Below, in pieces: positions 6,702-8,068 of a stretch of 8,068 nucleotides of DNA. A model generated the notes under the pieces. The model worked only from the letters and a program-made list of their open reading frames with translations, did not search any database and was not told where the DNA came from. The stretch spans positions 1 to 8,068 of the forward strand of contig JASLDK010000029.1 of NCBI GenBank assembly GCA_030145945.1. Reading direction: 5' to 3'. Position 1 is the stretch's first letter. Each line of letters starts with the position of its first letter. The translations under genes and the position numbers were made by a program. Source of the DNA: Nocardioides sp. (GTDB taxonomy: Bacteria; Actinomycetota; Actinomycetes; Propionibacteriales; Nocardioidaceae).

Positions 6702-7955
6702 GTGACGACGACCTCCAACCCGGTGGGTTCACGCGTGGCACGACTTGTTCGTAGCAGCGCCGGCCTGGCCGTGGCCATCGTGGTGATGAACGTCGGCACC
6801 TACTCGTTCCAGATCGTCTCCGCCCGACTGCTGGGGCCCGAACCGTACGGCGCTCTGGCCAGCATGATGGCCCTTCTGCTCGTGCTCGGGGTTGCCCAAC
6901 TGGGCCTTCAGGCCACCGGCGCACGGCGGATCGCCGCCGAGCCGGAGAACGTCCACACCATCGAGGCTGCGGTTCTCCGCACGGGTTGGCGCACAGCGGC
7001 GGTGCTGTGCGTCGTCGCCACCGCGGCCTCACCCCTGGTCTGGAAGGTGCTGCACCTCGACAGCATCGTGCCCGCACTGCTCCTCGGCCTCACTGTCCTG
7101 CCCACCACGGTCTTCGGCGCCCAGGCGGGCGTCCTCCAGGGCGAACGACGGTGGCTGGCGCTCAGCGTCGCCTACGTGGCCGCTGGCCTGCCGCGGGTTC
7201 TGACCGGCACGGCGTTCCTGTTGGTCTCTGCGTCCGAGACCAGCGCCATGCTCGGCGTATTCGTTGCGTCGTGGCTGCCGGTCCTGGTGGCGCACTGGGT
7301 GCTGGGACGGCACCAGCGCAAGCATCCGGTGTCGTCGACGTCGAGCGTCCAGCGCGACGTACTGCGCGAGACCGCCGGCAGTTCGCTGGCCCTGCTGGCG
7401 ATGTTCGCGCTGTCCAGTCTCGACGTGGTGGTCGCGCGCAACGTGCTCGTCCAGCACGACGCAGGTCTGTACGCCGGCGGGCTGATCGTCACGAAGGCGG
7501 TGCTCTTCCTGCCCCAGTTTGCCGTCGTCGTCCTGTTCCCTTCGATGTCGACCGACAACGAGAGCAAGGGCGCCGTGGTGAAGGGTCTGGCCGTCGTCGG
7601 GGGACTCGGCGCTGCGGCAGTCGCCGCGACCTACCTGCTGTCCGGCGTCGCCCTGATCTTCATCGGAGGGGCTCAGTATTCCGCCGTCCAGGACAATCTC
7701 TGGCTCTTCGCTGTGCTCGGAGCGATGCTCTCGCTCCTGCAACTGCTGGTGTACGCCGGCCTCGCCCGCCGCGGTGTTGCAACGAAGTACATCGTCGGCG
7801 CGGGCGTGGTGGCCATGGTGGCCCTCGGTTCGACGGCCGCCAGCCTGGTCGGACTGGCGACTCGCGTGGCCGTCGTCGACTTCGCCGTGCTCGTCGTCCT
7901 GCTGGCGCTGCAGTCCGTCCGCCACCGACGACCGGTGGCCGACCCGCACTCCTAG
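6702..7955 (+). CDS. MOP/PST-type polysaccharide or lipid-linked glycan flippase
   Basis: This gene encodes 417 residues, almost wholly hydrophobic, with about twelve membrane segments (near 20-40, 52-72, 96-113, 121-140, 151-175, 183-202, 226-245, 256-281, 294-320, 332-353, 362-384, 388-406). The early stretch FQIVSARLLGPEPYGALASM (36-55) and the mid-protein LDVVVARNVLVQHDAGLYA (240-258) followed by LFLPQFAVVVLFP (268-280) are typical of Wzx/PST polysaccharide exporters of the MOP superfamily. These move lipid-linked saccharides from the inner to the outer leaflet. The GTG at 6702 is chosen because it keeps the hydrophilic N-terminal tail and sits at a leaderless-promoter distance; no ribosome binding site is visible. 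Its divergent neighbours are three outward-facing glycosyltransferase-like proteins, which would use an exported substrate. The cargo is unknown. A membership in the lipid II flippase branch (MurJ) is less likely given the shorter length. Confidence 0.88.
   Translation: MTTTSNPVGSRVARLVRSSAGLAVAIVVMNVGTYSFQIVSARLLGPEPYGALASMMALLLVLGVAQLGLQATGARRIAAEPENVHTIEAAVLRTGWRTAAVLCVVATAASPLVWKVLHLDSIVPALLLGLTVLPTTVFGAQAGVLQGERRWLALSVAYVAAGLPRVLTGTAFLLVSASETSAMLGVFVASWLPVLVAHWVLGRHQRKHPVSSTSSVQRDVLRETAGSSLALLAMFALSSLDVVVARNVLVQHDAGLYAGGLIVTKAVLFLPQFAVVVLFPSMSTDNESKGAVVKGLAVVGGLGAAAVAATYLLSGVALIFIGGAQYSAVQDNLWLFAVLGAMLSLLQLLVYAGLARRGVATKYIVGAGVVAMVALGSTAASLVGLATRVAVVDFAVLVVLLALQSVRHRRPVADPHS
7952..7955. 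other. CTAG shared by two convergent stop codons
   Basis: The palindrome CTAG supplies TAG on the plus strand (7953-7955) for the flippase and TAG on the minus strand (7954-7952) for polA. The two coding regions overlap by 4 bp, and no GC-hairpin plus T-run terminator is present between them. Confidence 0.85.
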
Positions 7956-8068
7956 TGCGCCGCGGCGTGCCAGGACCGACCGGTGCCGACGGAGACGTCG
8001 AGCGGGACCGTGAGGTCGGCGGCACCCGCCATCTGCTCGCGGACCAGCGCGTCGAGGGCCTGCTGCTC
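7952..8068 (-). CDS. polA: DNA polymerase I, C-terminal end (5' part beyond the window)
   Basis: Thirty-eight residues and a TAG stop (7954-7952) are visible, read from the right edge. The segment contains LVREQMAGAADLTVPLDVSV followed by GTGRSWHAAAH at the terminus. The pattern of an amphipathic helix with REQM, then VPL-V-V-G-GRSW and a short Ala/His tail matches the end of the polymerase domain of actinobacterial DNA polymerase I, the enzyme that fills gaps in Okazaki fragment maturation and repair. All catalytic motifs lie outside the window, so integrity cannot be judged. The gene converges on the flippase gene and its stop overlaps that gene's stop. It is probably an unrelated housekeeping neighbour. 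Confidence 0.85.
   Translation of the reverse strand, partial: EQQALDALVREQMAGAADLTVPLDVSVGTGRSWHAAAH

Noticed and set aside
7029..7949. A 306-residue minus-strand frame opposite the flippase
   Set aside because: Its His/Gln/Arg/Asp-rich composition is the typical antisense of a membrane protein; no domain is recognised.
7956..8068. Possible intergenic terminator after the flippase
   Set aside because: The sequence reads through as the conserved end of DNA polymerase I on the minus strand, and no hairpin with a T-run is present.

Overview
This is high-GC DNA with actinobacterial gene style: GTG starts, stop/start overlaps and strong GC bias at third codon positions. The C-terminus of a DNA polymerase I at the right edge and the AftD-type envelope protein in the middle both fit Actinomycetota. 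A Nocardioidaceae-like host (Nocardioides or Aeromicrobium type) is my best guess, but it is inference from remembered protein style and not from a marker gene.

Layout. Three genes lie head to tail on the minus strand from 6599 down to the left edge. The first is a 1335-residue AftD-like (alpha-(1->3)-arabinofuranosyltransferase family) membrane protein. The second is a 589-residue multi-pass membrane protein with an extracytoplasmic C-terminal domain. The third is a multi-pass membrane protein cut by the left edge (275 residues visible). Each junction is a stop/start overlap (TGATG or GTGATG, then GTGA), so the three are almost certainly one transcript with translational coupling. A 102-bp intergenic region (6600-6701) with divergent promoter-like elements separates them from a plus-strand gene for a 417-residue flippase of the MOP/PST polysaccharide-exporter type. 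That gene converges on the 3' end of polA (minus strand, right edge). The two stop codons share one CTAG tetranucleotide, leaving no space for a separate terminator.

How it may work together (inference). The flippase would move a lipid-linked glycan or sugar donor to the outer face of the membrane. The three GT-C-like membrane proteins, whose putative catalytic loops and soluble domains face outward, would then build or decorate an envelope glycan. The AftD-like protein carries two discoidin-like (F5/8 type C) modules that could hold the polymer. If the host lacks mycolic acids and arabinogalactan, as Nocardioidaceae generally do, the glycan is not the known mycobacterial one. The locus would then be a candidate uncharacterised envelope-glycan assembly system.

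I see no RNA genes, insertion sequences, CRISPR arrays or phage genes. No stretch over 300 bases lacks a gene.
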